Below, piece after piece: positions 12,401-21,899 of a stretch of 64,000 nucleotides of DNA. Numbering within the stretch: the stretch's first letter is position 1; every line of letters starts with the position of its first letter. Position numbers and translations under genes: made by a program. The DNA is taken from NCBI RefSeq assembly GCF_001625305.1, contig NW_017802379.1, positions 11,543,490-11,607,489 of the forward strand, read 5' to 3'. Below the pieces are notes generated by a model. The model was given only the letters and a program-made list of their open reading frames with translations, made no database searches and had not been told where the DNA came from. This DNA comes from Branchiostoma belcheri (Eukaryota > Chordata > Leptocardii > Amphioxiformes > Branchiostomatidae).

Positions 12401-12539
12401 ATCACCATATAATAATACTAGGAGAGGAAGGAAAGAAAAAAATGAAGTAAAATTGTCACAGTTACTTACGTGTTTGGGAGGACACGCCTTTAGGCAGAAG
12501 GCAGGGACCGACCACGGCAAACCACACTAGTGTCCACAT
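494..12539 (-). CDS. Gene 1: chimeric Cys-loop ion channel with CUB-LDLa-Frizzled-kringle-sushi ectodomain (15 exons, 886 aa)
   Basis: Exons, read leftward: 12539-12470, 11679-11473, 10994-10866, 10359-10234, 9109-8896, 8073-7925, 7119-6895, 5846-5643, 4748-4633, 4417-4373, 3608-3499, 3214-3033, 2531-2193, 1614-1482, 905-494. Every junction is AG/GT, phases match throughout, and the total is 2661 nt ending in TAA. The start ATG opens a signal peptide beginning MWTLVWFAVV. Approximate domains are CUB 24-136, LDLa 136-178, Frizzled CRD 178-299, kringle 299-374, sushi 374-442, Cys-loop ligand-binding domain 442-645, M1 650-668, M2 674-693, M3 706-729 and M4 860-879. It should be a plasma-membrane channel subunit with a large modular exterior. 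Its ligand is unknown. The structure is read from sequence; function is inferred from the channel family. Transcript data are not available to me. Confidence 0.93.
3715..3835 (-). mobile_element. tRNA-derived SINE head in gene 1 intron
   Basis: On the minus strand this reads as a tRNA-like head: an A-box-like GTGGCGTAACAGTAGCG, a B-box-like GGTTCAAACC, then the TTGTGCCCTTTGGAAAGGCA stretch that also follows the tRNA heads at 11.95, 39.85 and 56.12 kb. It lies in an intron and is not a functional tRNA. Confidence 0.6.
3909..4290 (+). mobile_element. tRNA-derived SINE of a second family, intronic
   Basis: A tRNA-like head (GACCGGTGCAATAGCTCAAT, TGGTAGAGTGCTCGC, GAGTTCAAACC) is followed by about 300 bp of non-tRNA body. 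The acceptor-stem ends GACCGGT and CCGGGTC pair only partly and sequence runs straight on into the body. I therefore call it a SINE, not a tRNA gene. Confidence 0.6.
5155..5225 (+). repeat. Half copy of the 10 kb foldback family
   Basis: The stretch GATGACAGAAGGTCGTAGAA followed by ACGTCGGCTTGAAAAATAAA matches one arm of the foldback element at 9925-10170. It lies in the intron between the sushi exon and the first channel exon. Confidence 0.55.
6063..6297. repeat. Foldback (hairpin) element in gene 1 intron 7
   Basis: Arms of roughly 80-90 bp are inverted copies: TAACATCTGTGTCCATAATA on the left and TATTATGGACACGGATGTTA on the right. Inside, GGTGGCGATATTAT mirrors ATAATATCGCCACC, and both flank a short AT-rich middle. 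It lies between the kringle and sushi exons. No coding potential is seen. Confidence 0.75.
7175..7470. repeat. Foldback element in gene 1 intron 6
   Basis: Inverted arms: AAAAAGAACGTATCTGGCCA on the left mirrors TGGTCAGGTACGTTCTTTTT on the right, and the outer parts TCTCTACCAGACTCCTTTGC and GCAAAGGAGTCTGCTGGAGA also pair. It is an intronic hairpin element without coding potential. Confidence 0.7.
8205..8335 (+). repeat. Repeat copy with CTGANGA...GAAA signature
   Basis: This is one arm of the element seen as a full hairpin at 29.76-29.94 kb: ACTGAGGAAGACCAGAGTGA, then CTAGTCGAAAGCTCTAGGTG and AGAGAATT. It lies in the intron between the two Frizzled exons of gene 1. Confidence 0.6.
9541..9870 (-). 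mobile_element. 3' end of an L2/CR1-like LINE with (TGAA)n tail
   Basis: The minus-strand frame reads CAQLRAGILPINIETGRYQG, then NRICTM, ENETHFLFYCPLYDNLREN, which is the conserved C-terminal region after the reverse transcriptase in several non-LTR clades. A run of TGAA/ATTC units at 9556-9620 forms its 3' tail. The same segment is better preserved at 44.04-44.81 kb. It is 5'-truncated and dead, and lies in an intron of gene 1. Confidence 0.75.
9925..10170. repeat. Foldback element with internal 41-bp duplication
   Basis: The left arm TTCTATCACAACCATTTATT, with AAGCCAACGTTTCGATGA, mirrors the right arm TCATCGAAACGTTGGCTT, with GGTTGTGATGG. Between them a block containing ATCTTCATCAGGGCAATACT is repeated in tandem. 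Each arm has a perfect 6-bp mini-hairpin (GATGAC/GTCATC) between TGATGA and GAAAC. Confidence 0.75.
11940..12060 (-). mobile_element. tRNA-derived SINE head, minus strand
   Basis: Minus strand: GTGTGGCGTAGCGACAGAGT (A-box-like), GGTTCGGATCC (B-box-like), then CTTGTGCCCTTGGGAAAGGC, the body sequence shared with the SINEs at 39.8 and 56.1 kb. It lies in the intron between the signal-peptide and CUB exons. Confidence 0.65.
12471..12539 (-). other. Gene 1 signal-peptide exon
   Basis: This short exon encodes 23 residues plus one base: an initiator Met, a hydrophobic core (TLVWFAVVGPCLL) and a polar end (GVSSQT). The donor is GTAAGT directly after CACAC-type sequence. Gene 2 has a homologous exon of identical length and phase at 31372-31303, beginning MWTLVASVVV, which supports the chosen start. 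Confidence 0.85.
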
Positions 12540-12806
12540 TATGTGAACTGGGGACAAAAAAAGTTAAAAAAAAACATGGTACCGTAGTAGATTTATCAAT
12601 TTTTCTCATTCAAAAGATTCCCCCTATTGTATTTATATCTTAGAAATCAAATTGGCTCTTACATAAACCATCGAGACATTTAGTATGTTTTTTAATTTAC
12701 TTTGCAATCAAAATATGTCAAAAAAATACATACTATACGTTGAGTACTATTTTTTACTAATCAGGCCTGTTAAACATAACCCATTGTTCCGACCCATATT
12801 AGCTTA

Positions 12807-13196
12807 GGCCACACCAAGTAAATTTTATGGATGACGTCCGCGCGCGCATTGATTTTGGCCTTTTCCTAGAAAAAAAAAGAAATTCCGCTTCCTGTAACTA
12901 TGACCAAAGAGTCACAACAGTGGGACAAGGGAAGATGTGATTAAAGAAAGGAAACAGGACAGGACGACAACTGCTGTTCCACCTGATTTATGGCTGTTTT
13001 GATGATGAATAAAAGACTTCTTGCTTGTTACACTGTGTCACCTCATTCAAATTATTTGTGTCCTAACATTTGTCGTCTCTTAGTGTATTTCTAATCTAGG
13101 CATCTTGTTTTTTAGGGCCCTTCTTTTTTTTCGCCCTCTCGCATAAGATTTAGGGTCTCCAAAGGACGTCATCCATAAAATTTACTTGGTGTGGCC
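12807..13196. mobile_element. MITE of the GGCCACACCAAGTAAATTTT family (copy 1)
   Basis: Terminal inverted repeats of about 33 bp begin GGCCACACCAAGTAAATTTT and end AAAATTTACTTGGTGTGGCC. A TTA target duplication flanks it (12804-12806 and 13197-13199). A 3-bp TWA target and 390-bp size fit a non-autonomous PIF/Harbinger-type element. It sits just upstream of the gene 1 start codon, inside the 5'UTR intron. Confidence 0.8.
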
Positions 13197-15166
13197 TTAT
13201 CTATACATAAAAAAATAAACTACAAATGCTAGCAACACATTTCTGGGGTGATCACATATTAAAATCGTCTAAGAATTCATGACACAGAAGACAGATCACA
13301 CTATGCTGTACTGTAAGCCTCGCCCCTGGGTCGTCGCCAAAATTACAATTGGCCCTTTGTCCATTTTATAGTTTAATTTGGTAGAAGAATAGGTATTAGT
13401 ATCTCGTGCATTGTGTCGAAACTGGGACAACAACAACATTCCATTTCGAAGAGCACTATCATTTTGAAAAAAAAATTGTACAGAACAGTGCATTTTGGAG
13501 ACAGACATAGGTATAGACAATACCTGCCTTTCTAGTTGAAATCAAGACTGTACCCTAGATCTTCTAAAATTGCTGTTTACATCAACAACGCATATGTTTC
13601 TAAGTGCAGTAAGCGATGACATAAAGATAACAGATACAAGTAAACCTATACTTTATCAGTCCGAGTTGTTTTGTTGCATCTGCAAGTGTCACACGTGAGG
13701 ATTTGGGTACGGTGTCTAATCATAGAGAAGGGGGCACACCACAGTTTATTTTGGCTCTCAATTCGATTCTGCATACCCTCAACTCTAGCGACCGTCTCTT
13801 TCAGGAAATACCTCTTAAGCCAAAACACTGTGTTTGCAAATAAAGGATATTTCTCTAGCTACGAGAATAATAGAATTTCAATTTCTTTCATTTCTCACAT
13901 TCTAGTAAATTTTAAAGGGGGAAAAGAATTTTTCGATGCCAAAAATTGGCTATTTTCACGTGTAATTAAACCCATCACCCAGAATTTAGCCACCGATATG
14001 ACTGATATTGTCGGAAAGAGAAAACCCTTATGCATTATTAATAAAAGTATAAAGAAAATCCCAACACTGAAATTATCACAATAGCCCGTCGCGCGAGGCA
14101 TAGCGACAGCACCCCCAGAACGCATACAAGGCATATCTAGGTCAAACCGAAGCACCGCGCTGAAGGCGGAAGGACACCCGGAAGTAAACCTCGGACCCGA
14201 AATCAATTTTCACCCAAAACACGCCACTTCTTACACTTTCCAGCCATGTTAGTAGTTAATACCATTTTGCAGCAGATTATGAGAATTTTTAACTCAAACA
14301 TGAACCATCGGAACCCCTTCGTCACTGTTTTTCCGGGCACTACCTCGAGAATTCGGCTGGGGGTAATTATACTTGTTGAACCGGTTTTTGTTTTGCTGCA
14401 AGCCAGCATGACAACGATCGCTAAAATCTTTCTTAACATGCGTCTCCTTCATCATACCTAAATTTCCACATTCTCTGCCAATATATAAAAGAAGATCAGA
14501 TGCCAAGTAATAAAGTACTTTTTAAAGGCTGATGAAATACATAGCAACTTGTCAGAAAGTTGATAGAATGTTGGGATTCGGTTAGAAGAGTGTCGGGCGG
14601 TCTGCATTTTTAGGGTTGTTGGGAGTAGGTTGGAAAACATTCGGAGCTCAGTTGAGAACTCTTAACTAATGTACATGTTCCGAAATAGTCAGGACATTGT
14701 CGTTTAGAATGCTAGACATTAGCCACGACTTAACACGTTCAGAATGTTCTAAACCTATCTCAAACTTTGGTTGGTTAGTGATCTAGGGCGAGGTCAGAAA
14801 AATGTGCGGGAAGTGGGGCAGCGGCTTGACACATTGAACACATTTAGAGAACCTTATTATTTCTTCTTTGCCTTCGTTTTTTTTTCAACGTCTTTATGCC
14901 ATTTGAAATATTCAACGAAGACAGATAGCATTTAGACACCGGATGAATATCAAGATTTAGCGAAGTGAGATAAGCATCGAAACTATTCACAGCTGCATGC
15001 ACGTATGAAATTATAGCTTGACAAAGAAAAACACACCTGATGCTAAGATAAACACAATCAACGTATACTATTGAGGACAGTTATAGCCATGAAAACAGTA
15101 TAAAAGATATAATGAAGAAGATAAGATAGAATCGTCGATTTCTCGAACAAAAAGCCACAGACTTAC

Positions 15167-15330
15167 CTTGTGTCGGCAGGCGGTCTGTTGAAAGACGACA
15201 AAAGCCCCACCCGTTTTTTTGTTCTGTCACATGTTAATAAGCTCTTAGCCCTAGTGACGTCATCTGGGTCACAAGTAACGCGGTCCTTGTCTTGTAATCA
15301 GGCGGCTAAACTCGATCCGGAGACAATTTA
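15167..15330 (-). promoter_or_regulatory. Candidate 5'UTR exon/promoter of gene 1 (module copy a)
   Basis: On the minus strand GCCGACACAAG is followed by a strong donor GTAAGT at 15166. Upstream lie TGACGTCA (a CRE-like site, about 15254) and GTTTAGCCGCCTGA. The same arrangement of donor, TGACG and GGCGGCT recurs at six other places in the window. An untranslated first exon spliced to the ATG exon at 12539 is the simplest reading. The transcription start cannot be fixed by eye. Confidence 0.5.
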
Positions 15331-15904
15331 GTCTATACGTAATATGTTATACAACTTTGCGATCCTTTTGTGTCAAATACCCACCGTGCTTGTACGTAGT
15401 TGTTCTTTAATGTGCGTAACTGACTTGAAAATCGTTAAAAAAATACACAAGAAGAAGATAATTTGTTTAAAATATTTATCAGAGTATTTAAATCCGTTTT
15501 CCCACTATGTGTTAGGCCACGGATTGTGACAATTACTTAAAAAATTGTCCCTTTTGCCACAAAAGATGGTAGCAAATTACCGACTTTTATCATTCGATAC
15601 AAGTAGCACTGGGACATGTAGTCTTATACAACATTTTAACGTTAAGTATTTGTAATATGAATAATACACAAAAAGAATTAGAATCGGGAGGAGGTAGACT
15701 TGTTGAACAGGTTTTTCTTCAAAGGGTATTACGGTATGACGCATGCATTCTATACAAAATTACCACCCATTGCATATTGTTACAAAAAAAAAACCAACTA
15801 TGTTCGTTCAAGCTAAAAGCTTTTCTTAACCCCTGTACTGCTGGCATTTTTAACGCAATATTTTCAAATAATTTGAAATCACAGACCCTCGACTTTTTTT
15901 TTGC

Positions 15905-16045
15905 CACGTGATGGCATACGTCCGCATTCGTTGCGTTTTGGTGTGGTGTGATGCATTGCACGAGAAAACAAAAACAAAATCGTACATGTACATGGTACTA
16001 TATAGATGGTGCTGTATGTCCAACCATATAAATATATGGGCCCCG
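15905..16045 (+). repeat. Dispersed repeat, inverted copy at about 28.19-28.33 kb
   Basis: The segment with TGATGCATTGCACGAGAAA is the reverse complement of TTTCTCGTGCAATGCATTAC at 28.26 kb, with neighbouring sequence also matching. There are no coding features. Confidence 0.5.
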
Positions 16046-16339
16046 CATGACAATCAGGTGTTTTACGTATCGGTGTCCATCTGTTACCTTCCTCAGGGTA
16101 ATTCTGACTGGTTCACAATAGACGGCACAGGTGTCGGTGCTATAAATGCGTTCACAAATGAAAGGTATTTACATATCAATTCAGTTCTATTCAAGAAAAT
16201 AAAGACTTCACTGCACTAGTGTTACGACGTTTTTTTTTTATGTCGTATGGTTGATTTGGATGCTGACAAGCTATTCCAAGGGATTTGAACAATAAACAAG
16301 TTGTCATGAAAGTTAAAATTTGCGTTTGTAGTAATCATT

Positions 16340-16635
16340 GTAAAATGTTGAACTTTATTCCAACACAATGATTACACAAAGATTAATTTTTCAAAGAACA
16401 GTATCGCCCGCATTAGGATGATTAATGACAAATCACTTCAAAATGTAATCTTGCGAGAGTTACGGTTACAGACACGTGACCTCGAGTGAATAAGATCACG
16501 TGTCTGTAACCGTAACTCTCGCGAGATTACCTTTAAAGTGATTGGTTATTTATTATCCTGATGAAGGTGAAAATGGTCGTTGAAAACTATGTCTGTGCAA
16601 TCCTTGTGTTAAAATAAAGTTGAACCTTTTACAAC
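16340..16635. repeat. Foldback element 1 upstream of gene 1
   Basis: A long inverted repeat: the arm core GCGAGAGTTACGGTTACAGA with CACGTGA on the left is mirrored by TCACGTG with TCTGTAACCGTAACTCTCGC on the right, around a spacer of about 15 bp. The outer ends GTTGAACTTTATT and AATAAAGTTGAAC also pair. It is absent from the paralogous block at 58.66 kb, so it inserted after the duplication. Confidence 0.8.
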
Positions 16636-16683
16636 ACTAAACATGGTATGACGTTATGTATACAGCTCGCCTGAATCCCAATT

Positions 16684-17175
16684 CACCAATTTCACCCTTC
16701 CCATAATGCGTAGTAACGGTCACGGATATGCAGGGATATGACGTAAGACCATTCCCCCTCCCCCTTCCTCGATGTAATATTCCCAACAAATTCCATCGCC
16801 AAACTGGTCAACTATTGTTTTGAATTATTTATCTAGTATAAAGCACATGCTATAATTGCATTTTTGTTGGAATTAGAGAAAATGATGTACCTTCTATCGT
16901 TCCACTTTCTACCGAAGACGGCCGTGCGAGTAGGAGTCAGTCTTCGGGTAGAAGGTGGAACGATAGAAGGTACGTCATTTTCTCTAATTCCAACAAAAAT
17001 GCAATTATGGCATGTGCTTTATACGAGATAAATAAGTAAACACAATAGCTGACCACTTTGTCGATAGAATTTGTTGGAAATATTACATCGAAGAAGGGGG
17101 AGGGGGGATGGTCTTACGTCATATCCATGCATATCCGTGACCGTTACGAGGCATTATGGGAAGTGGAAATTGGTG
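16684..17175. repeat. Large near-perfect palindrome (about 230-bp arms)
   Basis: Left CACCAATTTC...CTTCTATCGTTCCAC...CCGAAGAC mirrors right GTCTTCGG...GTGGAACGATAGAAG...GAAATTGGTG, with a loop of about 20 bp near 16920-16940. The arms diverge by only occasional substitutions. There are no ORFs of note. It is a foldback transposon able to form a cruciform, and is missing from the paralogous block at 58.7 kb. Confidence 0.85.
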
Positions 17176-17789
17176 GATGTTTGAATAGTCACATATTGAG
17201 CGTGTTGAAACAAAAAGAGATAACATAAGTTATAAGCTTTTTATCTACAGGAAACATTCTTTTATTTCTATCTGAGTTAATTTTTATCCCGATAAAGATG
17301 ACATGACAGCATGTTACCATTTATACACCCATGTTTATTTACTGTTAAAAATGATAAAATAAACATTAGAAATACGATATCAAGAAAGTAAGTGAACGTA
17401 TGGTTAGATCACTTGTGGAATAATAAATGTATCACCCAAGGTATAATGTTATACTTGTATAGTAATATAGAAGTATATTTTGTATATTAATGATATCGTA
17501 GATAACCCATGCCAGGACTTCTTATGTCATTAGGTGACATTTTAAAAAATGTTAGGATCATCCTTGTTTATTGTTTCAATACAAAGATTCCTTTCAAATG
17601 AAGATGTGTTTCTCAATATAACGTTACATTTATTTACAGAAAGTGAAGTGCCTACGAAAAGACTATATGAAAAAGAAGTTTATGTTCAGGCTAATTCATT
17701 TTTCAAAATCATCGTAATTTCACAGAAAACAGTCACATCAACTGGGGAGTTTTCAAACCACTCCCGTGAAGATAATGTCATTTTTTTGT

Positions 17790-19810
17790 AATAAAGGCTC
17801 ACAGGAATTAGTCACTACATTGCTACAGAATGTCTACCCGACTAGGGTTAAATTACATAAACAGGGTATTTCAGTTTTGTACCTCATTTGGACTATGCGG
17901 AACATTTTTTTTTCTATTGCGATACAGTAAAAACCATAAGATTAGAAGGAGAAAAACGTTATTGTATCAAATGTGGAAACGCATAATCGTTATCCTTACA
18001 CGGCATTTTTTTGGTTATACATGAAATTTAAGAAAAAAGTCATTATTATAACATATTAATATTATTTTGAAAGTCTAAAATTTGCAAGTAAAACTGCGGT
18101 AGATACAATACAATATTGTTATATTGTTTGAAAACGAATATTTTTGATGAGTTTACTGTAGACAGTGTCATATGTAATATAGGTATTATTTGACTGCGAA
18201 TCTCACTTGCAAATAAAGGATTCCTAAGTTAAAAAATAACTTCGTACCAAGAGAGAAATGTTGCTATATATGTTGACATGCATGTGTATACTAATCTATG
18301 TAGCTTAGTTATCTATATAATATAAAATGATCACAAACTTGAAAAAAAAAACCTTTAAAGTTAATTACACACTTCAAATCAATAGTGGCTACTGGCTAAA
18401 TTAAAAAGGTTTCATGTCAACCCAGATGACAGTATCTAAAATATCCTATTATGTAATCCTAACACCAAAATGACATGTAAAGTGTATCAATGTCTTAACA
18501 AAGAAATACAAAAAACTTACATGTTTTGCATATGACATTATTTAGCATAAAAACTTTTAAGTTTAAGCTTTGCCCTCCATAACATAATGTAACATATTAA
18601 ACATGATGGGAAATTATTTAGAAAAAAAGGAAATAATATAACTGACCATACCATAACATGACATTTCAGAAGATGCTGCTTCCATCTATCTATTATGTAA
18701 AATTAAAGATTAAAGAAATCGTCACTTAAAAAATGAAAACATAAATCACCAAAGCTTGTCATAGATTACGTATATCCATGCATTATAATCCATTAGTTAC
18801 TTAATCTACTGTCTATTACTTTCTGTGACCTTTGTGTTTAGGCTTATCGATTGTTATTTCCTTTTTCTCGGACAGATGGAAGTAGTTTTTTTCATCTGGT
18901 AATTTTAACCGGCCGATTTTTTGCCCTGGGCAACAACAATAAGGAATTGCTCCAACTGTGACCTTCCCAGCAGATTCAATAGAGAATTGGCCCATAAACT
19001 CATAAAAACCCAGGGCAGCCTATCCTTCAGAACAAAGGCAGGATCATTTGCATACTGGTCAGTTTTCAAAGATTCATTTTTTTTATTAGCTACTGGCTTT
19101 CAATGAAACATTTTCAAAAGGCAGAATGACCTAGATACTTGTTACAAAGTCAAATAAGCAAAAAAAAAATGCAAATTTTTGTTTGAAAAATCAACCTTGA
19201 TCAAATTCCAACTTTCAAATCAGCCCTGTCAAAGTTTTATCCAATGGCATATATGGTGCCCGTACTATATACACGTAATGTGCTTGCTGTATCAATTTTA
19301 TAGTGTCTAGTTGTATCTGTCTTTAGCTTTTGCAGTTTTGTGTCTGACATATGGCTTATAAATGCAATGCGTACTTGCAGTAAGTTACACCAGTATGGAC
19401 TTAGGCTCTGTATGTAGAACTGGGCAGGTAACTGCTAGTCGAGATCTCAAGCTACAGGCCAGAACATGGCAAGCCAGAGCTGTCATTACTATTATACTTC
19501 ATATTCTAGGTTACTAGTGAATATAGCGTCTTATATGTAAATGTGTCTCATTTTAAAGTGTCTTGAAGGGAAATCTTAACTTGGCAACTGAAGCCAAACT
19601 GTCTTAGACTGGCCTCCCCCTCATGTACACTGCACGCCTGCCAGAACAAGACTGAAGTCTGGTAGTTTATGTTATCGAATTCATATTGGAAGGGTGGGGT
19701 CATTATATAGTATTACTGGCCTCTTTTAGACAGATTTTTGTTTGGTCATCTTTGTAACAGACCAACATAAACTGCAATTTTGAATTTTAATAAAACATTT
19801 TCTTCTTTCT
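17790..19810. repeat. Intergenic block A downstream of gene 2
   Basis: No gene is seen. Block A recurs inverted at 21.9-23.34 kb and in direct orientation at 58.72-60.01 kb. About 845 bp (roughly 18.89-19.74 kb, containing CCAGCAGATTCAATAGAGAA) is present in A and A' but absent from the 58.7 kb copy. Low-complexity AT-rich sequence dominates. Confidence 0.7.
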
Positions 19811-19929
19811 AATTCATGCGGCGCGCGGCATATAAATATTTAATTGTTTCATTATCATCACAGATCTATCTAAGTTGGCGCAGATAGCTCTGCAAGGGAG
19901 AATGGTATATTGTGGACCCATGTATTGAC

Positions 19930-21063
19930 CCAAGTACCAGATAATATAAAAAAAGAAACTTGTTGCATTCAAAAGCAGGCAACGAAACACAGTCTCTCTA
20001 TCTCTCTCTCTTTCTCTCTCTCCCCCTCTCTCTCCCTGCATGTGTTTGTGCGCCTATCTCTCTTCTCTCTGTCTCTATCTCTCTCCCTTTATCTCTCTCC
20101 AGGTACCAGATAATATTAAAAAAAAACTGGTTGCATTAAAAATTAGGCAACGAAAAACACAGTCTCTCTCTCTCTCTCCCTGCATGTGTTTGTGCGCCTT
20201 TCTCTCTTCTTTCTGTCTCTATCTCTCTCTCCCTTTCTCTGTGCGTGTGTCTTGGTGTCTCTCTAAGTATCAGATAATATGAAAAGAAACCGGCTGCATT
20301 TAAAATTAAGCAACGAAACACAGTCTCTCTCTCTCTCTCTCTCTCTCTCCCTCTCTCTCTCTCTTCCTGCATGTGTTTGTGCGCCTATCTCTCTTCTCTC
20401 TGTCTCTATCTCTCTCTCTCCCTTTCTCTCTGTGTGTGTGTCTCTGTGTGTCTCTTTCCAAGTACCAGATAATATGAAAAGAAACTGGTTGCATTCAAAA
20501 TTAGGCAACGAAACACAGTCTCTCTCTCTCCCCCCTCCCTCTCTCCCTGCATGTGTTTGTGCGCCTATCTCTCTTCTCTCTGTCTCTATCTCTCTCTCCC
20601 CCTTTCTCTCTGTGTGTTTGTGTGTGTGTGTCTGTGTGTGTCTCTCTCTCCAAGTACCAGATAATATGAAAAGAAACCAGTTGCATTCAAAATTAGGCAA
20701 CGAAACACAGTCTCTGTCTGTCTCTCTCTGCATGTGTTTGTGCGCCTATCTCTCTTCTTTCTGTCTCTATCTCTCTCTTTCTCTGTGTGTGTTTGTGTGT
20801 GTCTGTGTGTTTCTCTCCCCAAGTACCAGATAATATGAAAAGAAACCGGTTGCATTCAAAATTAAACAACGAAACAAAGTCTCTCTCTGTCTCTGTCTCT
20901 CTCTCTGCATGTGTCTGCACGCCTAGCCTATCTCTCTTCTGTGTGTGTGTATCTCTCTCTCTCTCTCCAAGTACCAGATAATATGAAAAGAAACCGGTTG
21001 CATTCAAAATTATCAACGAAACAGAGCTTGTTTCTCTCTTTCTCTGTGTGAGTGTGCCTCTCC

Positions 21064-21094
<31 letters not shown>

Positions 21095-21130
21095 TGTGTG
21101 TCTCTCTCTCTCTCTGTCTCTCTGTTTCTC
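19930..21130 (+). repeat. Composite tandem array: about 180-bp unit ending in (CT)n
   Basis: The core AGTACCAGATAATATGAAAA with GCATTCAAAATTAGGCAACG and ACACAG, followed by CT/GT-rich microsatellite, recurs near 19.94, 20.10, 20.27, 20.46, 20.66, 20.82 and 20.97 kb, about seven copies. A single copy lies at 61.21-61.37 kb in the same place relative to gene 3. ORFs here on both strands are low-complexity artefacts. Confidence 0.85.
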
Positions 21131-21136
21131 TCTACT

Positions 21137-21563
21137 TTATTCAGGGATAATGTGTGGTCGACCAATAAGCAGAGTGCATGGAACGGCCACAACAATGGCG
21201 ATGACATAAATGACCAAACTCAGCCTGTCTAACACACTGGCCAACAAAGCATACTCCCCAACTTCTTCTTCGTCATCACCACCACTTGCCTTTGCCAGAC
21301 CATCGATGCTCCCAGACAGTTGGCTAACACTGACCTTTAAGTCATCCACGCTTTCTTTTAACCCACCCAGGGTAGCTGCGACCTCATTTTGCATCCCCGG
21401 CCTAATGATGATGATGGGGTCTCCTCCACTTGGTGAGCCATGGCCGTCCGTCTTCATTGCAGCGTTGTTATATCCTTCGATGTCTGTTGCGTTCTTGCGA
21501 ATGGTGTATTTTGTTGTCTCTTCATCTTTCAGCTTCTTGGTCAAGTCTCCCATCAGTAGGGCC
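21137..21563 (-). CDS. Gene 2 last exon: intracellular loop and M4 of Cys-loop channel
   Basis: An acceptor AG at 21565-21564 is followed by 426 nt of open frame ending TAA. It matches gene 1's last exon almost throughout: ALLMGDLTKKLKDEE, NEVAATLGGLKESVDDL, SVSQLSGSIDGL, EEEVGEYALLASVLDRLSL, then M4 with IAIVVAVPCTLLIG. The entry phase is 2, as in gene 1. The exon is intact, but the six channel exons that should precede it are not present between here and the kringle exon at 26.1 kb. It is either an orphan exon of a rearranged gene or evidence of misassembly. Confidence 0.88.
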
Positions 21564-21599
21564 CTAAGACAAAAGAAAAAAAAAAACTAGAGATGTAAC

Positions 21600-21860
21600 A
21601 TTTGCAAAGCCAATGCATAATGTTTACCTTCGGACATGGTCTGCTCTGTTAATTCTTACTCAATCACATTCACATACTACTAGTATATGGTGACAGGAGC
21701 AGAGCAGGCCATGAAGTTTGCAACATTATGTAACCCAACACCAGTCAACATGGTGACAGACATCAACAAACCATGCCATTGGCCAGGTCAGAGGTTAGTG
21801 TTTGGAGAAAAAGAGGAAATTGAGTAAAAACAATATGTTTTCCTTCGGTAAATATAACTA
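21600..21860. repeat. Left arm of inverted repeat inside gene 2
   Basis: Reverse complement of about 25790-26050. Shared stretches include CATGGTCTGCTCTG against CAGAGCAGACCATG, TATACTAGTAG, and GGAGAAGAGGAAATTGAGTA-type sequence. The arms differ by substitutions and small indels. Confidence 0.8.
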
Positions 21861-21899
21861 GTATGCAAAAGCAAAGTTCAAATAGCATCAGTTTCTGAG

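Larger units (their letters stand above)
13490..16250. repeat. Gene 1 upstream block, duplicated at 56.4-58.66 kb
   Basis: The block is collinear with 56400-58660 over its whole length; for example CTAGTTGAAATCAAGACTGT occurs at both, as does the AGCTCTTAGCCCTAGTGACG piece. No protein gene is seen. It includes the candidate 5'UTR exon at 15.17 kb. It is the inter-gene sequence that was duplicated with the receptor genes. Confidence 0.75.

Noticed and set aside
13671-14084. 137-aa plus-strand ORF in the spacer
   Set aside because: No domain or splice context, and the paralogous spacer at 56.5-57.1 kb does not preserve the frame on inspection.
19910-21207. Numerous long ORFs on both strands
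   Set aside because: They are translations of CT/GA and GT/CA microsatellite with no recognisable protein content, apart from the true exon starting at 21563.
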